64,000 nt of DNA from Lumnitzera littorea (GCA_024138015.1 JAMXBB010000006.1:73193077-73257076); one strand, 5' to 3'; positions 36,901 to 49,200 are shown, counted from the first letter of the stretch. Translations and numbers: made by a program. The notes: a model not told the origin generated them from the sequence alone.

Positions 36901-37767
36901 TTTCTCCTTTTTATGTTTGTTTCAAAGGAGAGAAAGATGAAGTGAAAGTGAAATTGAAAGTGAGAGAAATGATGGAGAGTGTGGCCGGTTGGAAATGGAG
37001 AGAGAATGAGTGTTTAAATGCCTTGAAAGTGTTGTCTTATAGCTTACACAAAGTCAACAATTGCAACTCTTGATGATGTCGGCATTAAGGGGTGAATAGT
37101 GATGTGTAAGAAGAAGTGATTGATGGGTGAATGACAAGTGCATGGCCCCCCTTTCTCCCCTTTTTAGATTTGCCATTTAAAGTCTTTTTATGCCATGGAG
37201 TGGTCTTGTCTCATTTATTAAAGTTAAGCTTATGAATTCTTGTGAAAAATTGTCCATATGTAGTATAAGTGAAGAGGTGATAAGGAGATTGTCTTATCAC
37301 TAGATTTTGATAAATTATCAATTGATAAATGATTTCAACTCTCAATTGATAAGTTATCTAAGGTGATTGGTTGGTCTACTTATTTATGTGTAAGGCTTAT
37401 ACATGAAGATAAGGGCATTGCCTTATAGAAAATTGTTTTAGGATTTTTATCTTATATTGTTTTGTAATTTATGATTTGATTTTTGTAGAATTGTGAAATT
37501 TTCTAAAGTTGAATGAAATTATTCAAATTAAATTATTGATTAATTATTTAAGGTTAAAATTCCTTAATGGTTTTAAGGTTTAGGGTTTTAAGTAGCTTTA
37601 GAGCTTGCAGTTCTTCAAGCTCGGGTTTTATCGACAATTGGCTTTTGAATTGTAAAAATTTAATTCATTTCTAAATATAAACTTAAGCTTTTAGTTTAGT
37701 TGATCTTAAGGAACGTTCGAAAGGTATTCTTAATCGAGTCTTAGGCCCACTAAAAGTAGGGTTTACA
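33985..37767 (+). mobile_element. Solo LTR B, 3783 bp, Ty3/Gypsy type
   Basis: Starts TATAACGACCC (a changed TGTAACGACCC) and ends GGGTTTACA, with the exact duplication GTAGC on both sides (33980-33984, 37768-37772). There is no coding interior, so it is a solo LTR. It shares ordered blocks with solo LTR C: GCCCTCC..AAGTCGGGGTT (34570; C near 59460), CAGTCCACA (34766; C near 59597), TTGGCGTCTCCCA (34818; C TTGGCGCCTCCAA near 59651) and ATAACTTTTTCGTT (35441; C near 60267). It interrupts the Mutator transposase. The open frame at 36765-37073 plus lies inside it and has no recognisable homologue. Confidence 0.87.
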
Positions 37768-39875
37768 GTAGCTGCCCCTCTCCATCTTTCTATCTTCTTA
37801 AGAAGCCATTTAGGGTAAGATTTTCCCTTATGTATAGCCTTAACTATCTTATCGTGCCTTTCTTGGTAGTATCCCACACAGTTGTAGACGATCTTCAGAA
37901 CCAATGTTGATACAGCCAATAACCTTGTACCTCTCAATACTGCATTAGAGCTCTCATTGAGATTTGTTGTCATTTGACCATACTTGAATCCCCCATCATT
38001 TGATCGTGTCCATAGCTCTCTAGGGATGTCTACAAAATAGTTTGGAGTTGCAACATTCCTCTTTCTTATCTCCTCCATGTAGAATTCAAATGTGCTTTCC
38101 TATACCTAGAAAGCTGTTGCAGCTACCAATTAGATTTTTTTTTTTTTTTTTTTACTTTTTGTGAAGTTACTAGTAACATGTCTTATATACACTCTTCATT
38201 TTGCATAAGGTGGCTACCATCCAATCTTCTCATCTTTCATTACTTTTGCTATACCTTTATGTATGTCTGATATAACACATAAGGTGAGATTATCATCACG
38301 TGATCTATGGAAGCATTACTTCAATTTCTTCATGAACCATTTTCTAGGTTTTACTTGATTCCTTTTCAACTAATGTGAATGCCAAGGAGAGTATGTGATT
38401 CATACCATCTGTATTATATGTGATTAGTAAACTATGTGGATATTTCCCATATAAAAATGTGGCATTTAATCACAAGTCTGTAGTATTTGAATGCTTTTAT
38501 ACTTGGCCCAAATAGCTAAAACAGTTTGTCAAATGCCACATTAGTTTCCTTCTCAATTGATTAGAATTTCCATGCAACATATGTTCTTGGATTTGTTCTC
38601 TAGATCACAGTCATTAATTTCAGCAATTCATTATATGATTCATCCCAATATCCATACACTCGATGGCTATCCTTTTTGCTCTATAGACTTTTCTCTTTGA
38701 AATCACATAACCATATGTGTTTTCTATTTGCTGTTTAGGCGTAGTGATCTAAACATCTAGATCATTCTTGATTTGGCCTAGAAAACACTAGCTCATGAAT
38801 GTCTAGTTAAGCTAAAGATGATCATTTCTAAATCTCCTCTTAATACAAGTGTATGGGCCTTTAGCAATTGTAATTACAAAGTCCATGTCCTTATGCTTTT
38901 GGATCACATGAATTCACCATTTACAATTGCATATATTCCTCTCTTCAGAGACAATGGTCCACACCTTCTTATCTGATTCAATCATTAGGAAATTGTAATG
39001 ATTCTTTATGTGCCACATTTTCAACACATAAATCAAGGCTGACTTGTTCTTGAATCTCATCACTTTCTTCAGCTCATTTCTTAACCATAGGTGTTTATCA
39101 TAGATGAAATCTTCCTCATACAATATATATCCATCGTCTACATCTATCTTACTAAGGAATGGAATGTGGTCTTGGAATGATCATCTAGTTGTCCATTGTT
39201 TTGCTTGACCAGTAGATGCTATTGTCCATGTTTGGGCATTTCATGGTGAATCTAGACATTCCTCTTCTTCTTTAGATGTATCCATCTCAATATCCATCTC
39301 TTGATAGTTATCTAAATCTGCTTCATGTATTAATTCATCTTCTGTATCACTATCTTTAAGTACCTCATCTACCCCCCTATCATGATCATCATTGATAGGC
39401 AAATTTTCTTCATTTTGCATGTAGAAACCACTTGTTTTAATGTTTTTCGAAACATTCATAGGTCCTTGTACTTATGGTTGATGAGGTGTATTCATCTAAA
39501 TTGCCATTAGTTGCTCTTAAATCATGGCACCTTAATCTTTGACTTCGACATAGAGATGTTGAAGGCATGTTATTCCAATGCCTTTATCATATCTATAAGG
39601 GCCTCGACATCTTCCTCATTACTGATGTTTGTTAATAAGAATTCTTTAGATCCATTTCCATATACAAATGTCTATGTATGATACATTTATATATTTCTTG
39701 TATTTGGATCTACTTGTAGCAGCTCAAATATTTTAGATAAGAGCTTTGACTAATCAACATCTACATCTACTTCTACTTTCATGCTCTTGACCTACCCCCT
39801 ATCATAATATGGTCCTTCTAGACTTGTCAAAATCTTACCATTTGTAAAAACCTACAGTTTGACATAATCTGCCAT
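37768..39875 (-). pseudogene. Mutator-like (MuDR) transposase relic, N-terminal and catalytic part
   Basis: From ATG 39875 (MADYVKL, then VFTNGKILTSLEGP, the usual MADxVxLVxxxNG start of plant MULE proteins) follow FVYGNGSKEFL and an acidic region (39459-39241). A MuDR N-terminal domain comes next (39123-38914, FKNKSALIYVLKMWHIKNHYNF, CNCKW). The transposase core at 38720-38330 reads YGYVISKRKVYRAK, then LNATFLYGKYPHSLL and FTLVEKESS; the first catalytic Asp (DGTHLxGKY) is Asn at 38464-38466. The C-terminal core lies at 38078-37790 (VDIPRELWTRSNDGG, YGQMTTNLNESSNAVLRGTR, WRGAAT). It ends at the LTR duplication GTAGC and continues at 33979 downwards. Stops and shifts show it is dead. Terminal inverted repeats were not found. 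Confidence 0.9.
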
Positions 39876-42800
39876 TTTTGCTATTATTAACACCAACAAC
39901 AATTATGTTAGTTGTGTTAACAAAAAATGGCATAACGAAAGGTCCTATAGTTGATAATAGGAGGCATATTGCAATGATTAGTATAATACTTTCCTTAGTT
40001 ATGTTGATATAGCAACCATCATAACTTAGATTGTAAAGTTATGTTGTAGTTTCTAACTTAACCAAAGGTATAACATGTTATATCTTAACATGTTATAATT
40101 TAATGTGTTATATCTTAACGTTGCAAATTCCATCATCTAATTATTTTAAGATTTTGAACAAATGCAACATGCTCAGGAAAACATGTATGAGATGTTCATG
40201 CTAAATTAGTGGCTATAGTCACAAATCAGAGATGCTAATTTCTATGTTGCAATGATAGGAGCAACTTGTCAATATGGATGTATGAATACTATGGAAGCTA
40301 TACTTGTAACTAAGAGAAACCACCAAAACTGCACAATGTTGCAGTGATTGTTATAATTAGTTGCAAGTCATTTACTGTAGGTAGTTGATTACATTCATTT
40401 ATCTCAAATGGAGAAATAGGTATTGTGAACTTCTAACGGAAAGACACGTAAAGCAGGTGTTTGAACAATATTTTCTAGTAGCCTAAAGCTCACATTGATT
40501 ATATAGAAGAAGAGCTCGAGTTGGAGGATCTATTTTAAATAGAAACATATGCACAACCTCAGGATGCCCTATAACTCTTAGTTAGTTATTGTGCCAAATC
40601 CAATAATGAAATTTGGGTGCATGCCAAACCTAGTATAAATGAGTGCTTTTCTATTGCTAACAGATTACTTAATCTTGATCTAATAACAATAGCTTTTTCC
40701 ATCAATCATCGCTAGGGCTTGCCGTAGAAAGAAGTAACCAGGTAGGTCCTTCAAAGTATCAAAGAAAGAGGAAGTAGATATTTTGGCAAACATAGTAGCT
40801 TTTATGAAGCTGCTTGTATGATATGATGCATAAGTAAATAAAACACGACTTAGTACTTCACTTGATATAATGCATAAGCTAATATTAAGGTCCATTAGCC
40901 GCTAATCTCAAGCAACTCGGCAAGATTAGATAAGAGTATGAGAAAGGAGATGTATTTAGAAGAGGGTATCTTACAAAAATAAGAATATTCATTAACTTAT
41001 AAGGTGTAAGATGATTGTGGCTACAATAAAAATGATTATTTATAGTAAGTCGTCTTGGGTAATAATACGATAATGAAAAATTATATAAAGAACAATATAA
41101 AAAAGAGATTCCTAATATATACAAAAAGAGTAAATATAACAAAGGACCAAAATGAATATAGTATAAATGTCATAAAAGTAAGGGCAGGTGGTGGCTTGTC
41201 AATTGGTTCAAGTTTTGGGATCTTAAGGCACTGTAGCTGAATTGTACTGATGTTAGGGTAACCGTTGCTGAGGTATGCTGAAGGTTGCCAAGATAATTGG
41301 ATAAAGCTGTAGCTAAATAAGATGGAAAAGGAGAGCTCAGCGTACAAGGAACTTAGACTCGGTTCTTGACAGGTCGACAACTAGGTAAGAGCCTAAGTAG
41401 AGCAGTATGTATGTGAGTTGTGGTTCAGTACTTAGTAGGTTGGCAACTCTGCGGGAGTTTAAGTAGAGTAAAGTGTATCTGAGCTAGGGCCTCAAAGAGT
41501 TTGTCTACAATTGTTCTATGTATGAGAACTCATTCTCAATAGGTTGATAAGAGAGTATCTTCCTTGTGAGGTATTGTAGACCTTGGAGGTAAGCCTAAGT
41601 GAGAAGTTCAAAGGTCAGCAATCCATCATACATAACTACTAACTTTAGAAGCAAAAACATATATAACTACCTCTCACTTTATCATCACCTTGCATGTTTT
41701 GATAGACATGGTAGCTATGTTTTATTTGCTAGCAAGCTACATATGTTATCTCCTAGCATGCCACTCCAAGCGGCTATCATACATAATGCTTAGGCTCATT
41801 GATAAAGGGCAACAATGCCCTTGTTTGAGTATAAACTTTACTACAAGTACTATCCAAGTAAGTGATAAGGGTTAGGGAATACTATTTTAGGAAATTTATG
41901 CCACTAAGAAATCTAAGGCTAATGGAGCTACCATGAAGAGAATCAAACAATGCATTAAGTATAGAATGATGTAGAAGTAAGAAGAATATCAAAAGTATTC
42001 CATTTCCATTATATATAAAGGTACTACTAATTTTGATTCTAATCATAGCCTCAAAAAGAGGCAAATGATGGGGTCCATCTTCACTAAAACCAATTTTCAA
42101 TGAATATCTATCTTGAAATGATTAGTTTGCTTTTTATACTTTGCTTGCCTTGCATGATTTATTATGAACCGATGCTTTCTCTTGACATTTAGAGAATATT
42201 ATCTTCAATAGGGTTGCTTCATTGCTAAAAAATCTCGTTTGGATGCATAAAGTATGCGATTTTAGCAATGTAGTTTTATGCTGATAAGATAAATAGAATT
42301 TAATGCAATCTTATTAGCAAATTGCAATTTACATAAGACCCTTTTGATTAAAGATGAAACAGATAATTTTGTAGGATTTTGCTATTTCTACATTATTATG
42401 TATACACTACAATTTATAAGTTTATTCATTTGTGAGCAACTAGTAGCAAAAATCAATAAGAGCAATTTATTTATACCTTTAACTTGTATGTAAGTATATA
42501 ACTCAATTCCTTATTTAAGTGCACAATAGGTGGCTATTCAATAAGATGAAGTCCAAGCCCTTTTGGTCTTATCACTCCTGTTGTTCTAATTTGTACAGAC
42601 CTGCCAATAGAAGAAAATGATAAGAAAATTGACAAGATCAATTTTTAGAGTTTCTTGTTCATTATATCCGGGTCATATACTAAAATCATCTACTGCCATT
42701 TTAATTTTGCTAGACAATGAAGTACATGCACATTAAGAAAATAGAATCTTATATCTTTTTAATTGCTAAGTTTGTTAATTGAGTTATATAATGAAGTCCA

Positions 42801-43026
42801 CGCTTTACTTAGTTAGGATCAATTTGATTTTTCTGACCTTTGATTGAATGAAGCTATCTTTGAAATCTTGGTTATTTCCATTATGAATAAAAAATAAGTT
42901 TTTCAATTGAAGTTCTCAGCTTCTTATGCATGAAAAGGTCCACATTGCTAGCATGTGATTACAATATTAGTCTTGGGTTTTGAACCTCGATTCTTGACCA
43001 TTTGGCATTGTAGATTAAACATGTAG
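39876..43026. other. Intergenic region between the Mutator relic and the APT exon; no gene seen
   Basis: May include the 5' untranslated end and inverted repeat of the Mutator element, which could not be located. A stretch at 40990-41400 has open frames on both strands, including a hydrophobic minus frame, without recognisable similarity. A diverged tandem pair lies at 41358-41485. Confidence 0.45.
41358..41485 (+). repeat. Diverged tandem duplication, about 63 bp unit
   Basis: Two units share CGGTTCTTGACAGGTCGACA / TGGTTCAGTACTTAGTAGGT followed by TAAGTAGAGnA and TGTATnTGAG. A weaker third copy may lie near 41540-41600. Confidence 0.55.
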
Positions 43027-43181
43027 TACTGATGAAGTTATCTTTGAAGACTATGTTATGGAATATGGAAGTGATTGTATAAAGATGCATTTAGGTGCAA
43101 TTGAACTTAGGGACCGAGCTTTAGTGGTTGATGATTTAATAGCCACTAGTGGCACTCTAAGTGCTATTATGAATGTAATTG
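43027..43181 (+). pseudogene. Orphan exon of adenine phosphoribosyltransferase
   Basis: An uninterrupted frame, DEVIFEDYVMEYGSDCIKMH then LGAIELRDRALVVDDLIATS, matches plant APT (GEVISExYVLEYGTDxLEMH, VGAxxPGxRALVVDDLIATG), including the PRPP-binding loop with Gly changed to Ser at the second loop position. It is preceded by ATGTAG and followed by GGTAAGT, so consensus acceptor and donor survive at the places expected for this exon. APT salvages adenine and cytokinin bases to AMP-type nucleotides. The preceding exons (active-site start and GFIFGPP region) and the next one (ECACVIELP) were looked for on the plus strand within 41-45 kb and not found. It is therefore a gene fragment or truncated pseudogene rather than a working gene. 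Confidence 0.75.
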
Positions 43182-43577
43182 GTAAGTCTGCTTCAAAATG
43201 CAACTTTCAGGATATTTTTCTCATTTAACAAAATAACTCAGGTACTATATGTAACTAGGAAATGCTAGAAACAAGTAGCATGTAGTATTCTTAGTATAAT
43301 AGAATGGGTGAAAATCACTATTGTATGAAGAAAGTATTGTGTTTAATGCTTAGGAAAAATGCACCTAAGAAGATGGTATTAGTATTTGGTGAAATAAAAA
43401 GAACAATAGGGTAACTAGATACAAACCAGAATAACTTTTTACAATACCATGTAAATTGTGAGAACTAAAGATTCAACTAACTCCATTTGATATTAGATGA
43501 CATTTATCTAAATCAATGACATTTTAAAAAACAATGTAGTGATAATAGTAAAGGAGCATGATAAAATTTCTACTTAC

Positions 43578-43704
43578 CCATAGTTTTTACTTGTGTCTTC
43601 AAAATCTACTCTCACTTCAGGATATGATTGTATGCCCTCAGCTAGTGCTTCACTTCTAGTTGTGATGTTTGCCCTACGAGGAACGTAGCCAATACAGATC
43701 ATTC
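43578..43704 (-). pseudogene. Orphan exon-like coding fragment, family not recognised
   Basis: On the minus strand an open stretch of 42 codons, MICIGYVPRRANITTR then SEALAEGIQSYPEVRVDFED, has no stop and is bordered by an acceptor (ACTAATAG at its start) and a consensus donor (GG then GTAAGT at 43579-43572). Composition and splice borders look like a genuine exon, but I do not recognise the protein. It faces the APT exon 396 bp away and cannot belong to the same transcript. Confidence 0.4.
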
Positions 43705-44825
43705 CTATTAGTTTAAAGGGTGGTTAGTTGAAATACCTAATCTTGCTTTTGGATTTAGCTCAAAGTATGCTGCCACATCTAAACTTGCAAGAACTCTTTG
43801 TTTTTTTTGTTTTTTTTTTTTTTTCAAATGGAAGTTAGCATAAAATAGGAGTTTCAATGAATTAGATCAAGCTAAAAGGTTTTAAGCTTAAGCATGAGCT
43901 CAATTAAGCTTAATATTCTTCAGTAGAGGCATGGTAATTTGGATGATGGAAAAGCATTGGTCTACTTGCCATTAAACTAATGCTTCATTTAAGTATTATC
44001 TTTAATGGAAGAGGTACTAGTTCATCTAGTTTACTTTAAACTGAGAATTTGCTAATGAAGAAACTAGTTCATTGTGTTTACTAGAAATTTACATGAAATA
44101 TTATTAGTTAATTGCTACTAAGAAACTGCATCAACACTATTTGTTTTCTTGCCTCTTGTATATGTGCAGTGTAGGATAGAACATTGATAAAAGTTACATT
44201 GACCATAGCTTAAGGGGTTTACAATTTTTCATCTTAGAGTATACAAAATCATCCATATATCCAAAATAAATCAGACTTAGAGTTAGTTATGAGTGAAGAA
44301 TTAGTTCTCTTATGCAAAACCTTGTAATGTTCTCAACATTGTACTTTTGGTACCCCCAATGCTATACAAACACCCCTGTTAAATAGCTTTGTTGAATACT
44401 AAATAGGAAGTTCAAAAAGATAGACAAAAAGAAATATTTCAATAATCAAGAAAATTAAAAAATTAGGTTTCAAACCTTAGTTAGATGCTTTGATAACTCC
44501 AAATGTGACAGCTCTACTTGAATGAGCAATGAGAAGCATGTTAAATGTTAAAGGATCCTCTCTTTGGAAATTCAACAAATACATTGTAAACAAGAGTGAA
44601 TTTCATAAAATTATTAAGAACAATCATAATAATTACCTAGTAATACTTACCAGAACTTCAATTTACTTAAGGGATACTCGATTTTTAACTAGAAACTTGA
44701 ATTTGTTTGTGTTGAAGTTTGGGCAAATTTAGGGATTAGAGAGTGTTTGATAGCTTAATTAAGGATGAGAGAAGGAGTGATCTAATCATGGGGAGAGAAA
44801 GTTTTGTTTAAGTGTAAGGTATGAA
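43705..44825. other. Intergenic; no gene seen
   Basis: A poly(T) tract lies at 43801-43824. The 67-codon open frame at 44529-44732 plus has no recognisable similarity. Confidence 0.45.
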
Positions 44826-45556
44826 TATATCACACTTTCTAAATGCAATATAGAATACGCAACATTTTATTTAAGCTATATCACATTTAGTAAGTGTGAT
44901 ATGCCTTTATATCTGATGGAGAACCAAGCTTAAATTGCATTTGCTAAATGCGATACAGTGTTAGTTGAAAATTTGGGTTGGAAGACCAACATAATATTGC
45001 ATTTAGTAAATGTAATATAGTGTTGGTTGAAAACTTTAGCCTAAAGGATTAACCTTATATCAAATTTAGCAAATGCGATATGATTCTTAACTAATATCGC
45101 ATTTGTTAAATGTGATATAGTGATGGTTGAAACTTTACCCGGACCAACCTTATATCGCATTTAGTAAATGCAATCTAAGTTTTTAGTTTAGCTTAGCCTT
45201 TATTATGTCACATTTCAGAAATATGACAAAACATTGTGTTGCAATTTTGAAATGCGATATTTTTGTTCCTTTAACTATATCGCATTCAAATGCAATATAC
45301 TGTATTGGTTGAAATATTATATTGCACTTGCTAATGCGATATACTTATTGCACTTGCCAAATATGAGATAACTGAAGATGCCAAATCTAATAAATAGTAG
45401 GATGAACTCTATATCCCATTTCAAAAGTGTGATAAAATAGTTATAATATTGTCGCACATTGGAAATGCAATATAGTGTTGGTACATCTTTTGTCACATTT
45501 TCTAAATGCATGATTTTTGTAAATATTTATGTTGCATTTATAAATGCAATATAGCG
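44826..45556. repeat. Array of about 16 short imperfect palindromes (TATCGCATTTnnTAAATGCGATA)
   Basis: Centres near 44838, 44889, 44944, 45006, 45069, 45107, 45164, 45217, 45250, 45288, 45330, 45359, 45424, 45461, 45502 and 45543. The best units read ATATCACATTTAGTAAGTGTGATAT (44877-44901) and AATATCGCATTTGTTAAATGTGATAT (45093-45118), followed in many copies by AGTGTTGGTTGAAA. Spacing is about 30-65 bp, without a strict period. Each unit can form a 10-11 bp stem. Orientation of the trailing GTTGGTTGAAA is constant, so units are directly repeated palindromes. No coding frame explains them. They stop about 20 bp before the segment repeated at 52.4 kb. Confidence 0.8.
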
Positions 45557-45576
45557 TTGGTCTTTACGTAATTTTT

Positions 45577-45977
45577 TAAAAAAATTTAGTAGACATGCAT
45601 TTCATCCGTTATAAACATATCCTCCATTGAAAATTGTAAATAGCAATTTAACATAAGATTCATAAAAATAAATATGATGGTTAAAGATTACTTTGCAAAT
45701 TCGATAATTTAAATGGTAATTATAATTCCTAAAAAACCAAAGAGATAAGTAGGGCTTTATTATGGTCCTTTCATAGTTTGAAATGGAAAATAATTTTTTC
45801 CTCTATATAAAAGTTTAATCAACTATTTGGCATAGTTGATTAATGTTTACATTTTACTACTCTTAAAAACATCTAAATATCTCATGTTATTTGTAGAAAT
45901 GGCATAGAAAAGAGATATGGTTTGTAGTAGTTATTTATGGAGTAAATAAAATTTAATGGGGATTATATTTCTATACA
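45577..45977 (+). repeat. Local segment repeat, copy 1 (left of LINE insertion)
   Basis: Aligns in direct orientation with 52430-52850: shared blocks include ATATCCT, AAATAnnTATGATGGTTrAA, TTTGCAAATTnGATAATTTA, CATAGTTTGAAAT and TTATTTGTAnAA. The match continues across the LINE insertion: the sequence right of the LINE (from 52205) aligns with the sequence following copy 2. Confidence 0.75.
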
Positions 45978-45990
45978 AACATGATTGCTC
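45978..45990. repeat. LINE target-site duplication, copy at the 3' end of the element
   Basis: AACATGATTGCTC; the partner at 52192-52204 is AACATGGTTGCTC, one mismatch in 13. Confidence 0.75.
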
Positions 45991-46299
45991 TTTTTTTTTC
46001 AATAGATAAAATACTTCATTTAAAACCAAGTCTAACAATACAAACAACAAACAACATTATCCTAGATCATAGGAAATATTTCCCTAATCACCATTGTTTA
46101 TTGCATACAGCGAATTACTTTGCCTATAAAAAACATAATTAGACAAAAACAACAAAATATAGTCCACAAAACAAACAGCATGTTAGTACTGTAGGCCCTT
46201 CTTTGCTAAGTAATCTACAGCTTAATTAATCTCTCGCATGACCTTGTAAATTTGGAAAAGAGATAAACAGTTAATTAAAAGTTTACAACCCTATAAGAT

Positions 46300-49200
46300 C
46301 TTATTGCATCTATCAATGTCTACTTGTTCAGTACTAATCCATTCAATAACTTGTTGTGAATTGACCTTGCACACCACTTTATTATATCCCATGCGAATTG
46401 CTAGGTTAAAACCATTTTTTATTGTGCATAACTCTAATTCAATAGGTGTTAAATTTCATTCTTGCTTATGTATTCCCCATAAAACTATGACCCTATGATC
46501 ACTAGGTAAGACTCCAACACTTATTGTTTTCTCCCTTTTAGCCATAGCCTTGTCATTGTTTATTTTTAACCATCCCTTTTTCATGACACAAATTTTTCCT
46601 GTCTAATCCTAACTTCTCTATTCTTTGAAAAGCCTACCATTTGTTTGTCTCTTTTCTACTCCTTTCTACATAATCTCCTTCAATTTGTTCAAGTCAAAAG
46701 ATAAATTTGTTCTAGTCCTTCCAAATTTCTTTCAAGGTAGCTAAGAGTTGTACTTGTCTTAGTGCATTTAATGCATGCCAATCAAGTCCTACTATTCTAC
46801 AAATTCTTCTAATCTAGGTCTTGATCTCTTTTAGGTCATAATCTATCACTTCAAAGGGAATGCCCAGTAACCAAATAGATTTTCTAAACCAAGATTTACG
46901 TACTTAGAAATGTAGGCACATTTCTAATTTTCCTAATTTTCCTCATCCAATTTGATTCCACTTCCCTCACAAAGAACATTATACATAGACTTTGCGGAGA
47001 GGCCCCCATTAAGTTCATAAGGCCAACTTCTAACATCCTCCATATCGTCATTTTCTTGAAGCACTATATTTCTTAGTTCTATCGGATATAATCATCTAGA
47101 GGATGTCCAATGATGTCTTCCTTCCAACCTATTTTGTTCTCTTAAACCTAGCAAATATGAAAGGATGTGTCATATTTGTGGAGAGGTCCATAGAGCCAAC
47201 TACTCATTTTCTCTCCCCTTGCTTAAATGTTTGTCTAGAACTTTGTATTCTGTCCATTTTTTAGTCAAACATGTAATATACCATCCACCTAAACAATTGC
47301 CTTTCTTAGCTCTAGGAAAAAGAGAGAACCTATTTTCCTTCTAACCTTGTTTTAACTTATATTTTTGACAAATAAGACGTGTCTATAGAAGTTTGCTCCC
47401 TTTTAAGTGCCAAGCCAATTTTCCGAAATTAGCTTGATTCCTTAGATGAATGTCCCCTAACCTTAGGCCTCTAAAAATCCTTGAATGTTTAAGTTTATTC
47501 CATCATATCTAATGGATTTTCCTTGATTCTTGGGTTGAACCCTACATGAAGTCTTGATGGATTCTTTCCATTTTATTGGCAAAACTTTTCAACATAAGGA
47601 GAACTTGAGAATAATAATTTACTATGCTTTCAATGGCTGAAGTTACTAACAATCTTTTCCTTACCATGCTAAGAAGCTTAGACTTCTACCTACCAAGTTT
47701 TGTTCTTACTTTCTTTAGAATGAAATTTAGATGTTCACTATTCATTCTTTCTCCCTCCTTTACTGGAATACCTAGATACTTATCAATGTCAGATGTGGGT
47801 CTTATTATAAAAATATTTGAAATTCTTTTGTTTAAATTTGCATCTAAATTTTTTGAGAAAAGCAAGTAGGATTTTTCATAGTTAACTTTTTTGCCTTGAT
47901 AAGTAGCCAAATCCTTCCATAATTTCTCTTATAAATGTAGCGTTTTCTTCAAATGCTTTTCCCATCGACAATAAGTCATTTGCAAAAAATAGATGCGACA
48001 AATTAATATCTCTTCCTCTTAATTTTAGTGGCTTCCATTTCCCCTCATCTAGCATGGTATGAATGATTCAACTTAGCACCTCTATTGCCAAAATGAAAAG
48101 ATAAGGTAATAAAGGGCCACCTTTGTCTTAAACCTCTATTAGAAAAGAAAAAGGGTTTAGAATTGCAAATTTAAAACAATATGAAAATAGATAGAAGACA
48201 AAAACAATCTAATTGGTGTAACCCAAGAGCTAAGGAAATTCAAAGATTGCAATAAATGCAAAAAAAAATTCCATTCCATGCGATTGTAAGCTTTCTGCTA
48301 ATGAAGTTTTACCATCATCCATCTTTTCCTTCCCTTCATCTTTTTTAGGGAGTGCAATACTTCTTAGAAATTGGTGATATTATCTCTTACTACTCTTCCT
48401 AGTATGAAGCTTGATAGTTTTGGACTAATTAGATCATTCAGTGATGGCTTTAATCTATTTACCAAACATTTACTCGCTATTTTGTAAGTGATGGTGCAAA
48501 GACTTATAGGGCAAAAATCTTTTACCTTGTTAGCTCCTAAAACCTTTAGAATGAGAACAAAAGGGTATAATTTATCTCCATCGACATATGATTCTCTTAC
48601 AAAATTTTCACCACCAAGTCAGTTATTGTTCCTCCTACAATGCTTGACATTACTTGTAAAATTTTGCATGAAACCCATCTATGCCAGGTGGCTTATTATT
48701 CCCTATGCACCATAATGTTTCCTAATCTCCTCACTCGTCTAAGATCTTTGAAGAGCTTCTTTTTCCTAGTTGGTCATCCTATGTTGTTCATAATTCCAAC
48801 GATGGCACTTTGGCCATACAAAACTTCCCTTTGATGAATATAGCTATCAGAAGAAATTTATAAAGAGTTTCTTAATACCCTCCTCTTCTTCTATCCAGTC
48901 CCCCCTTGAGTCAAATAATCCACATATTCTAGACTTTGAACTTTTGCTACGACATACGCATGAAAATAATGAGTGTTTCTCTCCCCATGAATAATCTAAT
49001 TCGAGCTTACTTTTGATGCTCGTAACCAATCTTCTTGCTTAAGGATCTAACTTAGTTCTCTAGAAGGCACCTTTCCTTATCAATTAACTCTTGACTATGA
49101 TCATTAAAAAGCTCCCTATGGACTTCTTCAAGTTCATCCATAACATCCTTCTTCCTTTTTGGTATAATACCATAAACTTCCTTAGTCCATTTCCTTAAAT

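Noticed and set aside
36765..37073. 102-codon plus-strand open frame rich in Lys and Glu
   Set aside because: It lies inside solo LTR B and resembles no protein; purine-rich sequence alone explains it.
41081..41380. 99-codon hydrophobic minus-strand frame, possible membrane protein
   Set aside because: AT-rich sequence yields Phe/Leu/Ile/Tyr runs by chance. There are no exon borders, and a tandem repeat starts at its edge.
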